From contig JAILDV010000046.1 in NCBI GenBank assembly GCA_024688885.1, forward strand, positions 1 to 64,000: a DNA stretch of 64,000 nucleotides, written 5' to 3'. Below the pieces are notes generated by a model. It did not search any database, was not told the DNA's origin, and was given only the letters and a program-made list of their open reading frames with translations. The stretch's first letter is position 1; the number at the start of each line of letters is the position of its first letter. The position numbers were made by a program, and so were the translations under genes. This document shows, in pieces, positions 1-8,937 of the stretch. Source of the DNA: Bacteroidaceae bacterium (GTDB lineage: Bacteria; Bacteroidota; Bacteroidia; Bacteroidales; Bacteroidaceae).

Positions 1-192
1 ACCTTTTCTTCAGGCTTAATTGGGAAAGATACGAAAGGAGAATATATTGTCCTTCAGAAGAGAGATGGAATAGAGTGCATGAAAATAGAAAATCTCACAG
101 ACCACACTCTGAAAGTTGTCATAGAAGCAAGTAAGGAGACGTATAGGAGTGGTAACTTCAGTACAATCTTCACATTGAAAAGAATTCGATAA
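1..192 (+). CDS. 3' fragment of a hypothetical protein (starts upstream of window)
   Basis: Frame 1 open from base 1 to TAA at 190-192 (…STIFTLKRIR*). Confidence 0.5.
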   Translation, partial: TFSSGLIGKDTKGEYIVLQKRDGIECMKIENLTDHTLKVVIEASKETYRSGNFSTIFTLKRIR

Positions 193-310
193 AATGGCCC
201 TTAATAAGTTAGACGCACTTAATAGGTATGGCTATACTGCAGAAGAATGGACATATCGAATGCTTGAAATTGTAAGTAATAGTCCTGTATTTTAGATGTA
301 ATTAGAGATT

Positions 311-805
311 ATGAAAACTAGTAGGTTGATATCTTTCATATTGGGATTGCTTTTATTCTATAGCTGCCAGAAGAATCCTGTTATTCACAACATTCATGTG
401 GATGCGACAGAGAATCATCAAGACACGATTGTGCTGACGAACTATACGGACTTTGATTGGGACAGGGCATTGTTCTTTAACGACTATCTCACATGTGCCT
501 ATCATGAGAAAGACTTCATAGAGAAGACTTACAACTTCAGTCTTAATGCACTCTCTCTTTCTAAATATGAATTCGCAATCCCTGTTGTCTTCATCAAGGA
601 TGGAAGGATAGTTCATGTGGAAGTGAATGGTGAGGAAACCTTCCCTGATGATGAGAAAAAGTGGGAAATGGAAACCATCGAATTCATCTATCCTCAAGGG
701 AAAGCACCTCTGATTCAGGAGGTGAAGAGGGAGAACTGCAAATTTAAGGCATGGACTGATGGCTATCAAAAGCATCATGCCATCATGCTTGAAAATATTC
801 CATGA
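311..805 (+). CDS. hypothetical lipoprotein
   Basis: ORF with signal peptide and lipobox-like LFYSC. Confidence 0.7.
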   Translation: MKTSRLISFILGLLLFYSCQKNPVIHNIHVDATENHQDTIVLTNYTDFDWDRALFFNDYLTCAYHEKDFIEKTYNFSLNALSLSKYEFAIPVVFIKDGRIVHVEVNGEETFPDDEKKWEMETIEFIYPQGKAPLIQEVKRENCKFKAWTDGYQKHHAIMLENIP

Positions 806-922
806 ACAGTAATAGCTTTTTTATTGTATAGAACAGATGACACGTGGAAATAAGTAATGTGATATATATATACGGGCAATGAGTCCATAAAATATTTACG
901 ATGTATAATAATTTGCAATAAA

Positions 923-1498
923 ATGAGAAGAATTTGGCCAATCTCTATTTTGTCGATCCTACTAGTTTCATGTATATATGATGCCATGTATTTTCTCTCG
1001 GATAAAGATATGGAGTGGATGGCGCCATATAGTACCAATGACACTATTATCTTTACATCTTCGAGAGGACAAGACACTATGATTGTCGAAAGCAAGACTT
1101 TGTATAACGATCATTGGCCATTTGTACAAAATGAAGGAACAGATATGTATCTGGGCAATGCTTCAATCAAATATGGCATACAGCATGATGGGGAATTGCT
1201 TAAAGGCGACATTGTGATAATAAAAAAGGAAGAGGATTGCTTATATTTGGGCATTCACTTTGGGAACAGACATTATAAATGTGAGAATGAAAAAGAATTG
1301 CACTTTGATAGTTTCACTTTTGAGGGAATCAAATACATGGATTTAATAAAAGTGGAGAATTCTAATTCCGTTCTTTATGATGATTATTATTTGAATACTG
1401 TGTACTTCATCTGGAGCAAATCCAAAGGATTGGTTGAATATAAGTACCTGAATGGTGATGTCTATACGTTTTACAAGAAAATACCACGTAAGAAATGA
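923..1498 (+). CDS. hypothetical lipoprotein
   Basis: ORF with N-terminal hydrophobic segment and LLVSC lipobox. Confidence 0.65.
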   Translation: MRRIWPISILSILLVSCIYDAMYFLSDKDMEWMAPYSTNDTIIFTSSRGQDTMIVESKTLYNDHWPFVQNEGTDMYLGNASIKYGIQHDGELLKGDIVIIKKEEDCLYLGIHFGNRHYKCENEKELHFDSFTFEGIKYMDLIKVENSNSVLYDDYYLNTVYFIWSKSKGLVEYKYLNGDVYTFYKKIPRKK

Positions 1499-1691
1499 TA
1501 AGAACCGTAAGAACCGAGGGACTCTTTGATCCGAAAGTGACGCTTAAGACTGAAGATGTCAGAAGGTTTTGACAGTTGGTAGTTGACACCAATATCATTG
1601 GGTTCTATCTACTTTAACTCCTCTAACTCTCTTTCCGTCGTTTTCTCTCCTTCAAGACCTGCGTTGACCCTCTTCCACAACCTCCGAGTCG

Positions 1692-1760
1692 ATGTCGTCG
1701 ACGTCGGTGCATCGATGTCGACGATGTCGGCAAACCGACGTCGACGATGTCGATTTTGAG
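1692..1760. repeat. degenerate 23-bp tandem array (3 units)
   Basis: ATGTCGTCGACGTCGGTGCATCG / ATGTCGACGATGTCGGCAAACCG / ACGTCGACGATGTCGATTTTGAG, each 23 bp. Confidence 0.75.
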
Positions 1761-1774
1761 GTTCTTACATTAAC

Positions 1775-1884
1775 CTTAACGTCAGTTCGGTATAAAAGAA
1801 AGTGCTTTCTTTCGGCGCTAACGGCTCAACCTCTTATACCGACTTCTCGTTAAAAAAAATTTTGTTATATCGAACTCACGTTAA
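1775..1884. repeat. three copies of a ~20-bp motif TTATAycGAacTcaCGTTAA (one inverted, two direct)
   Basis: CTTAACGTCAGTTCGGTATAA (inverted), TTATACCGACTTCTCGTTAA, TTATATCGAACTCACGTTAA. Confidence 0.65.
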
Positions 1885-1942
1885 AACCGCACGAAACGGA
1901 GCTTGCGAAAGTTGAGTTGGTGAAAAGTGATGAAGGAATGTG

Positions 1943-2686
1943 TTAGGTGCGGTATTTCTCATCCAGTCCTCCGTTGATGATGTCGAAGACTTCCTGCATG
2001 ACGACCTTGGTTTGCTTGCCTTGACGTTCTTCTGCAGTGATGGGCTTGTGGATGGTCAGGGTGACGGTGCCGAGATTGACGGATTTGTCGTTGCGGCTGA
2101 ACACGTCGAAGGAGCCGTTGATGGTCATGGGCACAATGGGTAGCCCGATTTCGTTGGCAAGCATGAAGGAGCCGCGTTTGAAGGGCGACATCTTGCCTGT
2201 GCGGGTGCGGGTGCCTTCGGGAAAGATAATCATGGACATGCCGCCTTGAAGGGTTTCACGTGCCTGCTGCACGGCTTTGGCGATGCCGGAGATGCCGTCG
2301 GGCAGGTAGATGTGTTTGGATTTCTCACAGGCATAGCCGACGAAGGGGATTTTCTTGAGGTATTCTTTCATCATCCACTTGAAGTTGTGGCCTAAGTAGC
2401 CATAGGCGAGGAAGATGTCGTAGTAGCCTTGGTGGTTGGCAAGGAACACGTAGCTTTCGTCTTTCTTGATGTTCTCCCGCCCTTCCACCTTGACGCGGAG
2501 GAAGAAGAGCCAGAAGGCGCATTTTGACCAGAACTTGGGCAGATAGTATGCCACGACATCGGTGTCGCCAAAGAAGCTGGCGATGATGACGCTGCTGGCT
2601 ACGAAAATGGTGATGACTACGAAGATGGGTAGTGCAATGGTGAAGGAGTAAACCTTGTAGAGAATGTTGAGTATGGTTTTCATCAT
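1943..2686 (-). CDS. 1-acyl-sn-glycerol-3-phosphate acyltransferase (PlsC/LPLAT family)
   Basis: LANHQGYYDIF (NHxxxxD-type motif) and FPEGTRTRTGKMSPFKRG; start moved to MMKTIL downstream of a promoter-like motif. Confidence 0.9.
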   Translation of the reverse strand: MMKTILNILYKVYSFTIALPIFVVITIFVASSVIIASFFGDTDVVAYYLPKFWSKCAFWLFFLRVKVEGRENIKKDESYVFLANHQGYYDIFLAYGYLGHNFKWMMKEYLKKIPFVGYACEKSKHIYLPDGISGIAKAVQQARETLQGGMSMIIFPEGTRTRTGKMSPFKRGSFMLANEIGLPIVPMTINGSFDVFSRNDKSVNLGTVTLTIHKPITAEERQGKQTKVVMQEVFDIINGGLDEKYRT

Positions 2687-2714
2687 GCTATATTTTTGTG
2701 CAAAGGTAAGGAAA

Positions 2715-2847
2715 ATAAGTGAAAAGTGAAAAGTGAAGAGTGAAAAATCTAAGTTACTTGTTGCTAACAAGGAACACTCCGGATGGCAGGTAATATAGAT
2801 TTTTCACTTTTCACTTTTCACTTTTCACTCCTCACTTTTCACTCCTT
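2715..2847. repeat. inverted-repeat element with (GTGAAAA)n heptad arms, copy 1
   Basis: GTGAAAAGTGAAAAGTGAAGAGTGAAAAATCTAAGTTAC…GGTAATATAGATTTTTCACTTTTCACTTTTCACTTTTCACTCC. Confidence 0.75.
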
Positions 2848-4040
2848 CTGAGCGTAATCACATTGACTTCTGGCCATGCACCGAATCGGAAGGGGAACAT
2901 GACGGCTCCGATGCCATCGCTGACGTTGAGGATTTGGTTGCCTTCGGTGTAGGCGCCTGACCATTCGCGATAGACGTAGGAGACGGGTGACCAGCCAAAG
3001 ACTTTGAACTGCCCTGCGTGGGTGTGACCTGAGAGGGTGAGTTGGATGTTTGTCTGTGGGATGATGTTGCGTCGCCAATGGGTGGGGTCGTGGCTGAGGA
3101 GCACGGTGAAGCAACTGCGTTTGAGTCCTTTCATGGTTTTGGGCAGGTCGCCATAGGCAGGGAAGGGTGGACGCCCATCGTTTTCGACTCCTGCGATGAT
3201 GAGCGAGTCGGTGCCGCGTCGGATGACTCGGTGTTCGTTGAGGAGAAGTGTCCAACCGTAGCTGCGGATGCGGTGTTGCAGTTCTTTCACATCGGCTGCC
3301 CGTTCTTCTTCTTTTGGGTAGCGGATGTACATGCTGTAGTCGTGATTGCCCATGACGGCATAGACGCCGTCGGGTGCGTGGAGTTTGTTGAGGTCACGTC
3401 GGAACCCGTCGAGTTCTGCGCTCTGGTGGTTGACGAGGTCGCCTGTGAAGAGGATGGCGTCGCACTTCTGGGCGTTGATGAGGTCAACGATGGTGCGTGC
3501 GTCTTCTTCATGCCCGTCGCGCAGGGTGCCGATGTGCATGTCGGAGAACTGTGCGATGCGGTAGCCGTCGAACTGTTTGGGCAGGTCGGCGAAGTAGAAG
3601 GTTTGCTGATGGACGACATAGTGGTTGCGTCCGATGAAGTAGCCGAAGGAGAGGAGTGCGATGGTAAAGAGTGCGATGGCCATGGCGATGATGCGGATGA
3701 TGCGCACGAAGAGGCAGTCGTAGCCGTCGCGGGTTTTCATTCCTCCTGTGACCATCCAGTTGATGCCTTGTCCGATGCCGTCGATGACCATGAAGAGGGC
3801 TTTGGGGGCACAGAAGAGGAGGAAGGTGTACATGTAGATGCTGACCCATGCCTGATGCTCCGGAAGCATGTCGTTACTGGCGATGATGACGGCGGTGGCG
3901 ATGGTGATTCCGATGGACGGCAGGAACCAAAGGAACCGCAGCCATTTTTTCTGTGTCCAATGACGTATGTAAACCAGATAGATGTAGATATCTGGCAGAA
4001 TCAACAGGAGGATGATGAGTAGAAGTATTCTTAACAACAT
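2832..4040 (-). CDS. membrane metallophosphoesterase
   Basis: N-terminal TM helices; FSDMHIG, TGDLVNH, MGNHDY, LSGHTHAGQ metallophosphoesterase motifs. Confidence 0.92.
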   Translation of the reverse strand: MLLRILLLIILLLILPDIYIYLVYIRHWTQKKWLRFLWFLPSIGITIATAVIIASNDMLPEHQAWVSIYMYTFLLFCAPKALFMVIDGIGQGINWMVTGGMKTRDGYDCLFVRIIRIIAMAIALFTIALLSFGYFIGRNHYVVHQQTFYFADLPKQFDGYRIAQFSDMHIGTLRDGHEEDARTIVDLINAQKCDAILFTGDLVNHQSAELDGFRRDLNKLHAPDGVYAVMGNHDYSMYIRYPKEEERAADVKELQHRIRSYGWTLLLNEHRVIRRGTDSLIIAGVENDGRPPFPAYGDLPKTMKGLKRSCFTVLLSHDPTHWRRNIIPQTNIQLTLSGHTHAGQFKVFGWSPVSYVYREWSGAYTEGNQILNVSDGIGAVMFPFRFGAWPEVNVITLRRSEK

Positions 4041-4870
4041 TGGATGTATTTGTTGATTTCGTCAAGTGTCATGTGGCGCCGTTGGGCGTAGTCGGCGAGT
4101 TGTTCTTTGTCTATCTTACCGACGGAGAAGTAGTGTGCCTGTGGAAGGCTGATCATGAGTCCGCTCACGGAGGCGTGGGGTTGCATCATGGCGGAGGTGG
4201 TGAGGGTGACTCCGATGCTTTTGAATCCTATCAATTGGTCGATGAGGAAGTTGATGGAGATGTCGGGCAGACTGGGGTAACCCACAGCGGGACGGATGCC
4301 CTGAAACTTCTCTTGGTGCAGCTCGGCAATGGATAGCTGCTCGTTGGGTGCATAGCCCCAGATGGTTTTGCGCACTTCTTCGTGAAGCCGTTCTGCTCCT
4401 GCTTCTGCCAAGCGGTCGGCAAGGGTTTGGAGGAGCATTTGGTTGTAGTTGTCGTCGGGGAAGGTTTTTCCCACGTCGATGCTGGTGGAGGTGGCGAAGA
4501 TGCCTATCTGGTCTTTCCTTATGGCGGAATGGGGACGCACGAAGTCGCTCAGACATAGGCATACCCCTTCTTGATTGGGCACTTGCTGCCGCAGCATGGG
4601 CAAATGGACGGGTTCTCCGCAGGGATGACTCTGTCCGCACTCGCAGGGACGCATGGGTTGCACCACGATATCATCACCTTCGCTCCATGCAGGGAGGATT
4701 TCCACGACGGTCTTCACTTTGAGGTAGGGCTGGAGACGCTGAAGCATGTGTTGTGCCTCGTCGTAGAGCCGTTGTCCTTCTTCCGACTGCTGTGGTAAGG
4801 ACCATGCATGGAAGAAATACACCCAATTGATGTAGTCTTTCAGGTCGCTGATGCGATAGTTCCGTCTCAT
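4031..4870 (-). CDS. stand-alone B12-dependent methionine synthase activation (SAM-binding) domain protein
   Basis: WGYAPNEQLSIAELHQEKFQGIRPAVGYPSLPD resembles the MetH activation domain core. Confidence 0.8.
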   Translation of the reverse strand: MRRNYRISDLKDYINWVYFFHAWSLPQQSEEGQRLYDEAQHMLQRLQPYLKVKTVVEILPAWSEGDDIVVQPMRPCECGQSHPCGEPVHLPMLRQQVPNQEGVCLCLSDFVRPHSAIRKDQIGIFATSTSIDVGKTFPDDNYNQMLLQTLADRLAEAGAERLHEEVRKTIWGYAPNEQLSIAELHQEKFQGIRPAVGYPSLPDISINFLIDQLIGFKSIGVTLTTSAMMQPHASVSGLMISLPQAHYFSVGKIDKEQLADYAQRRHMTLDEINKYIQCC

Positions 4871-4873
4871 CCC

Positions 4874-4960
4874 TCACAACTCTAAACTCTAAGCCCTAAA
4901 CTCTAAGCCCTAAACCCTAAACTCTCAACTCTCAACTGTCAACTGTCAACTGTCAACTGA
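4874..4960. repeat. heptanucleotide tandem array (12 diverging units)
   Basis: CTCACAA CTCTAAA CTCTAAG CCCTAAA CTCTAAG CCCTAAA CCCTAAA CTCTCAA CTCTCAA CTGTCAA CTGTCAA CTGTCAA. Confidence 0.9.
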
Positions 4961-6290
4961 ATCTCAACTCCTTGCCTCTGACGCCATCTACGACAACTCC
5001 GTCGCTGAAGACGGTGATGCCATTGATGATGGTGCGTCGCACACGCCATTTGAAGAACCGCTCATCCATAGGTGTCCAACCGCACTTGGTGTAGTAGCGT
5101 CCTTCTCTCACCTGCCAGTTGGCTTCGGGGTCAACGAGTGTCAGGTCGGCATAGTAGCCAGGACGGATGAATCCGCGCTTCTCGATGCGGAAGAGCTTGG
5201 CAGGGTTGTGTGACATGAGGTCGGGAATGCGCTCGATGGGTAAGACCTCCATCTCACTCAGTTCGAGCATGGACACGAGTGAGAACTGAATCATGGGCAT
5301 GCCAGAAGCGGCTTTGAGCGCACCACCCAGTTTCTCGTTTTCGAGATGAGGCGCATGGTCGGTTGCCACCACGTCGATGAGCCCGTTGGTGAGTGCTTCA
5401 CGCAGGGCTGCTCGGTCTTCGGGGGTTTTGACGGCAGGGTTACACTTGATGCGTGTGCCGAGGGTGTCGTAGTCTTCGGTGCTGAACATCAGGTGGGCAA
5501 TGACTGCCTCTGCCGTTATCTTTTTCTCTTCAATGGGTTTCTTCTCAAACAACTCCAGTTCTTTGGCGGTGGAGATGTGGGCGATGTGCAGACGTGCGCC
5601 TGTCTCCTTTGCCATCTGCACGGCTAAGGAAGAGGACTCGTAGCAGGCTTCCACACTGCGGATGCGAGAGTGGTAGCGCACGGGGAAGTCGTTCTGTCCT
5701 TTGTATCTCTTCTTGAATGCCCGTATGTTGGCTTCGATAACGTTGGTGCTTTCGCAGTGTGCCATCAGCAATAGGGGAGAGGTGGCGAAGATGCGGTAGA
5801 GGGATTCCTGACGGTCAACGAGCATATTGCCTGTGCTGCTTCCCATAAACACCTTGACACCTGGCACCCGCGTGCGGTCGAGGATGGGTAACGTGTCCAC
5901 ATTGTCGTTGGTGGCTCCGAAATAGAAGGAGTAGTTGACACGGCTGTCTTGTGATGCTATCTGGAATTTCTCTTCCAACAGGTCGAGTGTGGTGGTGGGA
6001 GGATTGGTGTTGGGCATCTCCATATAGGAGGTCACACCTCCAGCGGCTGCTGCACGGCTCTCGCTGCCAATGTCTGCCTTGTAGGTCATGCCTGGCTCGC
6101 GGAAATGCACGTGGTCATCAATGACTCCTGGGAACAGGTACAAGCCTGTCGCGTCAATCTCAAGGTCATAGGCTTGAGTGGAATCATCACCTTCTATCAC
6201 TTGCTGGATATATTCACCTTCTATCACGACGGAGCCGACGAACTGGCGTCCCTCGTTCACGATGGTTGCGTTTCTGATGATTGTCTTCAT
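4953..6290 (-). CDS. pyrC: dihydroorotase
   Basis: GVIDDHVHFREPGMTYKADI, MPNTNPPTTT, VATDHAPH, HNPAKLF motifs. Confidence 0.94.
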   Translation of the reverse strand: MKTIIRNATIVNEGRQFVGSVVIEGEYIQQVIEGDDSTQAYDLEIDATGLYLFPGVIDDHVHFREPGMTYKADIGSESRAAAAGGVTSYMEMPNTNPPTTTLDLLEEKFQIASQDSRVNYSFYFGATNDNVDTLPILDRTRVPGVKVFMGSSTGNMLVDRQESLYRIFATSPLLLMAHCESTNVIEANIRAFKKRYKGQNDFPVRYHSRIRSVEACYESSSLAVQMAKETGARLHIAHISTAKELELFEKKPIEEKKITAEAVIAHLMFSTEDYDTLGTRIKCNPAVKTPEDRAALREALTNGLIDVVATDHAPHLENEKLGGALKAASGMPMIQFSLVSMLELSEMEVLPIERIPDLMSHNPAKLFRIEKRGFIRPGYYADLTLVDPEANWQVREGRYYTKCGWTPMDERFFKWRVRRTIINGITVFSDGVVVDGVRGKELRFS

Positions 6291-6310
6291 AGGTTTTCGT
6301 TCGGGTAGCC

Positions 6311-7087
6311 TTATTTTGTGGTTTGTTGCTCAGGTTGGGTGTCTATGGGTTTGGGGTATTTCCTGAACCAGCCATCCCAACGCAGCTTCATCACACCAAA
6401 GAATGCCTCGCCAAAAATGCTGCCATTCATCTTCGACACACCTTCGACACGATTGACAAAGATGACGGGCACTTCCTTGATTTTGAAGCCACACTTGTAG
6501 GTGGTGAATTTCATCTCAATCTGGAAAGCATAGCCCTTGAAACGGATGGCATCGAGGTCGATGGTCTCCAACACTCGGCGCTTGTAACACTTGAATCCGG
6601 CTGTGGTGTCGTGTACCTTGAACCCTGTGATGAACCGCACATATTTGGAGGCGAAATAAGACATCAGCACTCTGCCGATAGGCCAGTTGACCACATTGAC
6701 GCCTGAGACATAACGGCTTCCGATGGCGAGGTCAAAGCCTTCGTCGGCACAGGCGGAGTATAATCGTGGCAAGTCGCTTGGAGCATGGGAGAAGTCAGCG
6801 TCCATCTCAAAAATGTAGTCGTAGCCATGTGATAACCCCCATTTGAATCCTGCAATATAAGCCGTTCCCAAGCCGAGTTTGCCCGTACGCTCCATGATGA
6901 ATAATCTGTCTGGAAACTCCGTCTGAATCAGCCCCTTCACGATGGTTGCAGTGCCATCGGGAGAACCATCATCAATCACGAGAATATGGAAGCACTTTTC
7001 TAAAGCAAACACTGCACGGATAATCTTCTCGATATTCTCTTTCTCGTTATAGGTTGGTATAATAACTATGCTGTCGCTTTCGTTCAT
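6311..7087 (-). CDS. polyprenol monophosphomannose synthase-like family 2 glycosyltransferase
   Basis: VIIPTYNEKENIEKI, DDGSPDGT, EMDADFSH motifs; start MNESDS. Confidence 0.9.
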   Translation of the reverse strand: MNESDSIVIIPTYNEKENIEKIIRAVFALEKCFHILVIDDGSPDGTATIVKGLIQTEFPDRLFIMERTGKLGLGTAYIAGFKWGLSHGYDYIFEMDADFSHAPSDLPRLYSACADEGFDLAIGSRYVSGVNVVNWPIGRVLMSYFASKYVRFITGFKVHDTTAGFKCYKRRVLETIDLDAIRFKGYAFQIEMKFTTYKCGFKIKEVPVIFVNRVEGVSKMNGSIFGEAFFGVMKLRWDGWFRKYPKPIDTQPEQQTTK

Positions 7088-7113
7088 GTACGATACTAAT
7101 TGGTCTTTACGTT

Positions 7114-7121
7114 GCAAAGTT
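7114..7121 (-). promoter_or_regulatory. Bacteroidetes-type -7 box (TAACTTTG) upstream of the GT2 gene
   Basis: Matches TAnnTTTG, 27 bp upstream of ATG. Confidence 0.5.
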
Positions 7122-7407
7122 AGCACAAACCATTCATTCATCAAAATAAAAGCACTTATTTTTTGTTAAAGCGGCAACTTTTTGTATTTTAAGGTAAAAT
7201 GGGCGGTTAAACATTGTTAAATGCGAGAAATGAAGAAGAAATGTGGTGTATTGGAAGGCTCTTATTTGTCTGATTTTACTTAACTTTGTAGCCGATATGT
7301 TTTTCTGAGTAAAAGCATCAATGGCAAAATGAAATTCGTGGAATTTTTATTTTGTGGTATGGTGTGTTTGCTAAAAATGGCATATAAGTAAAATCAAGAA
7401 AATAGAA

Positions 7408-8736
7408 ATGGAAAATCAAAATGTAAAGCCTGCTGAAGGTAAATTGGGCATCATGGTCGTGGGCCTTGGTGCCGTTTCTTCCACCTTTATGACAGGCGTG
7501 TTGATGGCTCGCAAGGGACTTGCCAAGCCTGTGGGGTCAATGACTCAGTATGACAAAATCCGCGTCGGTCGTGGTGCCGACAAGAAGTATCTCTCTTATG
7601 GCGAAATTGTGCCGATGGCAAAACTGGACGACATCGTGTTTGGTGCATGGGATGTGTATCCCGGCAACGCTTTCCAGAGTGCCATGTATGCAGAGGTGCT
7701 GCAAGAGAAAGACATCCTGCCCGTGAAGGATGAGTTGGAAAAGATAGTTCCGATGAAGGCTGCTTTCGACAAGAACTTTGCCAAGCGGCTGACGGGTGAC
7801 AACGTGAAGGACTGCAAGACGCGTTGGGACATGGTGGAGCAGATTCGTCAGGACATCCGCCAGTTCAAGGTCGACCACAACTGCGCCCGCATCGTGGTGG
7901 CTTGGGCGGCTTCCACCGAGATATATGTGGAGCCGAACATGCAGGTGCATGACACGCTGGCACATCTGGAGGCTGCCATGAAGGCTGATGACCGTGTGAA
8001 CATCGCTCCTTCCATGTGCTACGCATACGCAGCTCTGGCTGAAGGCGCACCTTTCATCATGGGTGCTCCTAACACCACGGTCGATATTCCTGCCATGTGG
8101 GAGATGTCGGAGAAATTGGGTTTGCCAATCGCTGGTAAGGATTTCAAGACTGGTCAGACACTGGTGAAGTCAGGCTTTGCCCCCATCATCGGCACTCGCT
8201 GTTTGGGTCTCAGTGGTTGGTTCTCGACCAACATCCTCGGCAACCGCGACGGACTTGTGCTCGACGAACCAGCCAACTTCCGCACGAAGGAGGTCAGCAA
8301 ACTCTCCACTCTCGAAACCATCCTCAAGCCCGATGCACAGCCCGACCTCTACGGCCACGGCAACGACACCGACGACCAGTACTACCACAAGGTGCGCATC
8401 AACTACTATCCTCCGCGCAACGACAATAAGGAGGGATGGGACAACATCGACATCTTCGGCTGGATGAACTATCCCATGCAGATTAAGATTAACTTCCTCT
8501 GCCGCGACTCCATCCTTGCCGCACCTTTGTTGCTCGACCTCTGCTTGCTCAGCGACCTGGCCGCCCGTGCCGGCCGCAGTGGCATCCAGCGTTTCCTCTC
8601 CTTTTTCCTCAAGGCTCCTATGCACGACTACACCAAGGGCGAGGAACCTGTCAACCACCTCTTCCAACAGTACACCATGCTGAAGAACGCTATCCGCGAA
8701 ATGGGCGGCTACGAGGCTGACGAGGAGATTGATTAA
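7408..8736 (+). CDS. ino1: inositol-3-phosphate synthase
   Basis: GLGAVSSTFMTGV NAD-binding start; GKDFKTGQTLVKS; SGWFSTNILGNRDGLVL. Confidence 0.92.
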   Translation: MENQNVKPAEGKLGIMVVGLGAVSSTFMTGVLMARKGLAKPVGSMTQYDKIRVGRGADKKYLSYGEIVPMAKLDDIVFGAWDVYPGNAFQSAMYAEVLQEKDILPVKDELEKIVPMKAAFDKNFAKRLTGDNVKDCKTRWDMVEQIRQDIRQFKVDHNCARIVVAWAASTEIYVEPNMQVHDTLAHLEAAMKADDRVNIAPSMCYAYAALAEGAPFIMGAPNTTVDIPAMWEMSEKLGLPIAGKDFKTGQTLVKSGFAPIIGTRCLGLSGWFSTNILGNRDGLVLDEPANFRTKEVSKLSTLETILKPDAQPDLYGHGNDTDDQYYHKVRINYYPPRNDNKEGWDNIDIFGWMNYPMQIKINFLCRDSILAAPLLLDLCLLSDLAARAGRSGIQRFLSFFLKAPMHDYTKGEEPVNHLFQQYTMLKNAIREMGGYEADEEID

Positions 8737-8784
8737 CCAGCCCACGCGCTGGGCGATTCTCTTCGGAAAGCAAATACAAAACAA

Positions 8785-8818
8785 GAGAGGGACGCGAGTA
8801 ATCGTGTCCCTCTCTTTT
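8785..8818 (+). terminator. Rho-independent terminator after ino1
   Basis: GAGAGGGAC…GTCCCTCTC followed by TTTT. Confidence 0.8.
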
Positions 8819-8937
8819 CGACGTTACGGCAATGCAGAACTTCACAGTCCTGCATGCCCAATGATGAAGTCTTCATCTCCTATACTATTTGTTATGAAAT
8901 TATAATGAAAAATCTGTCTTTATGCCTTGTTTGTATG

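Noticed and set aside
194-295. 33-aa ORF MALNKLDALNRYGYTAEEWTYRMLEIVSNSPVF
   Set aside because: Short, no clear motif, and could be chance or a remnant; upstream context is cut off by the window.
3042-4022. 326-aa plus-strand ORF opposite the metallophosphoesterase
   Set aside because: Low-complexity Asp/Val/Glu-rich shadow frame of a conserved gene.
4888-4922. CCCTAAA units resembling plant-type telomere repeats
   Set aside because: Embedded in a bacterial intergenic heptad array with drifting words; other heptad words occur elsewhere in the window, so this is coincidence.
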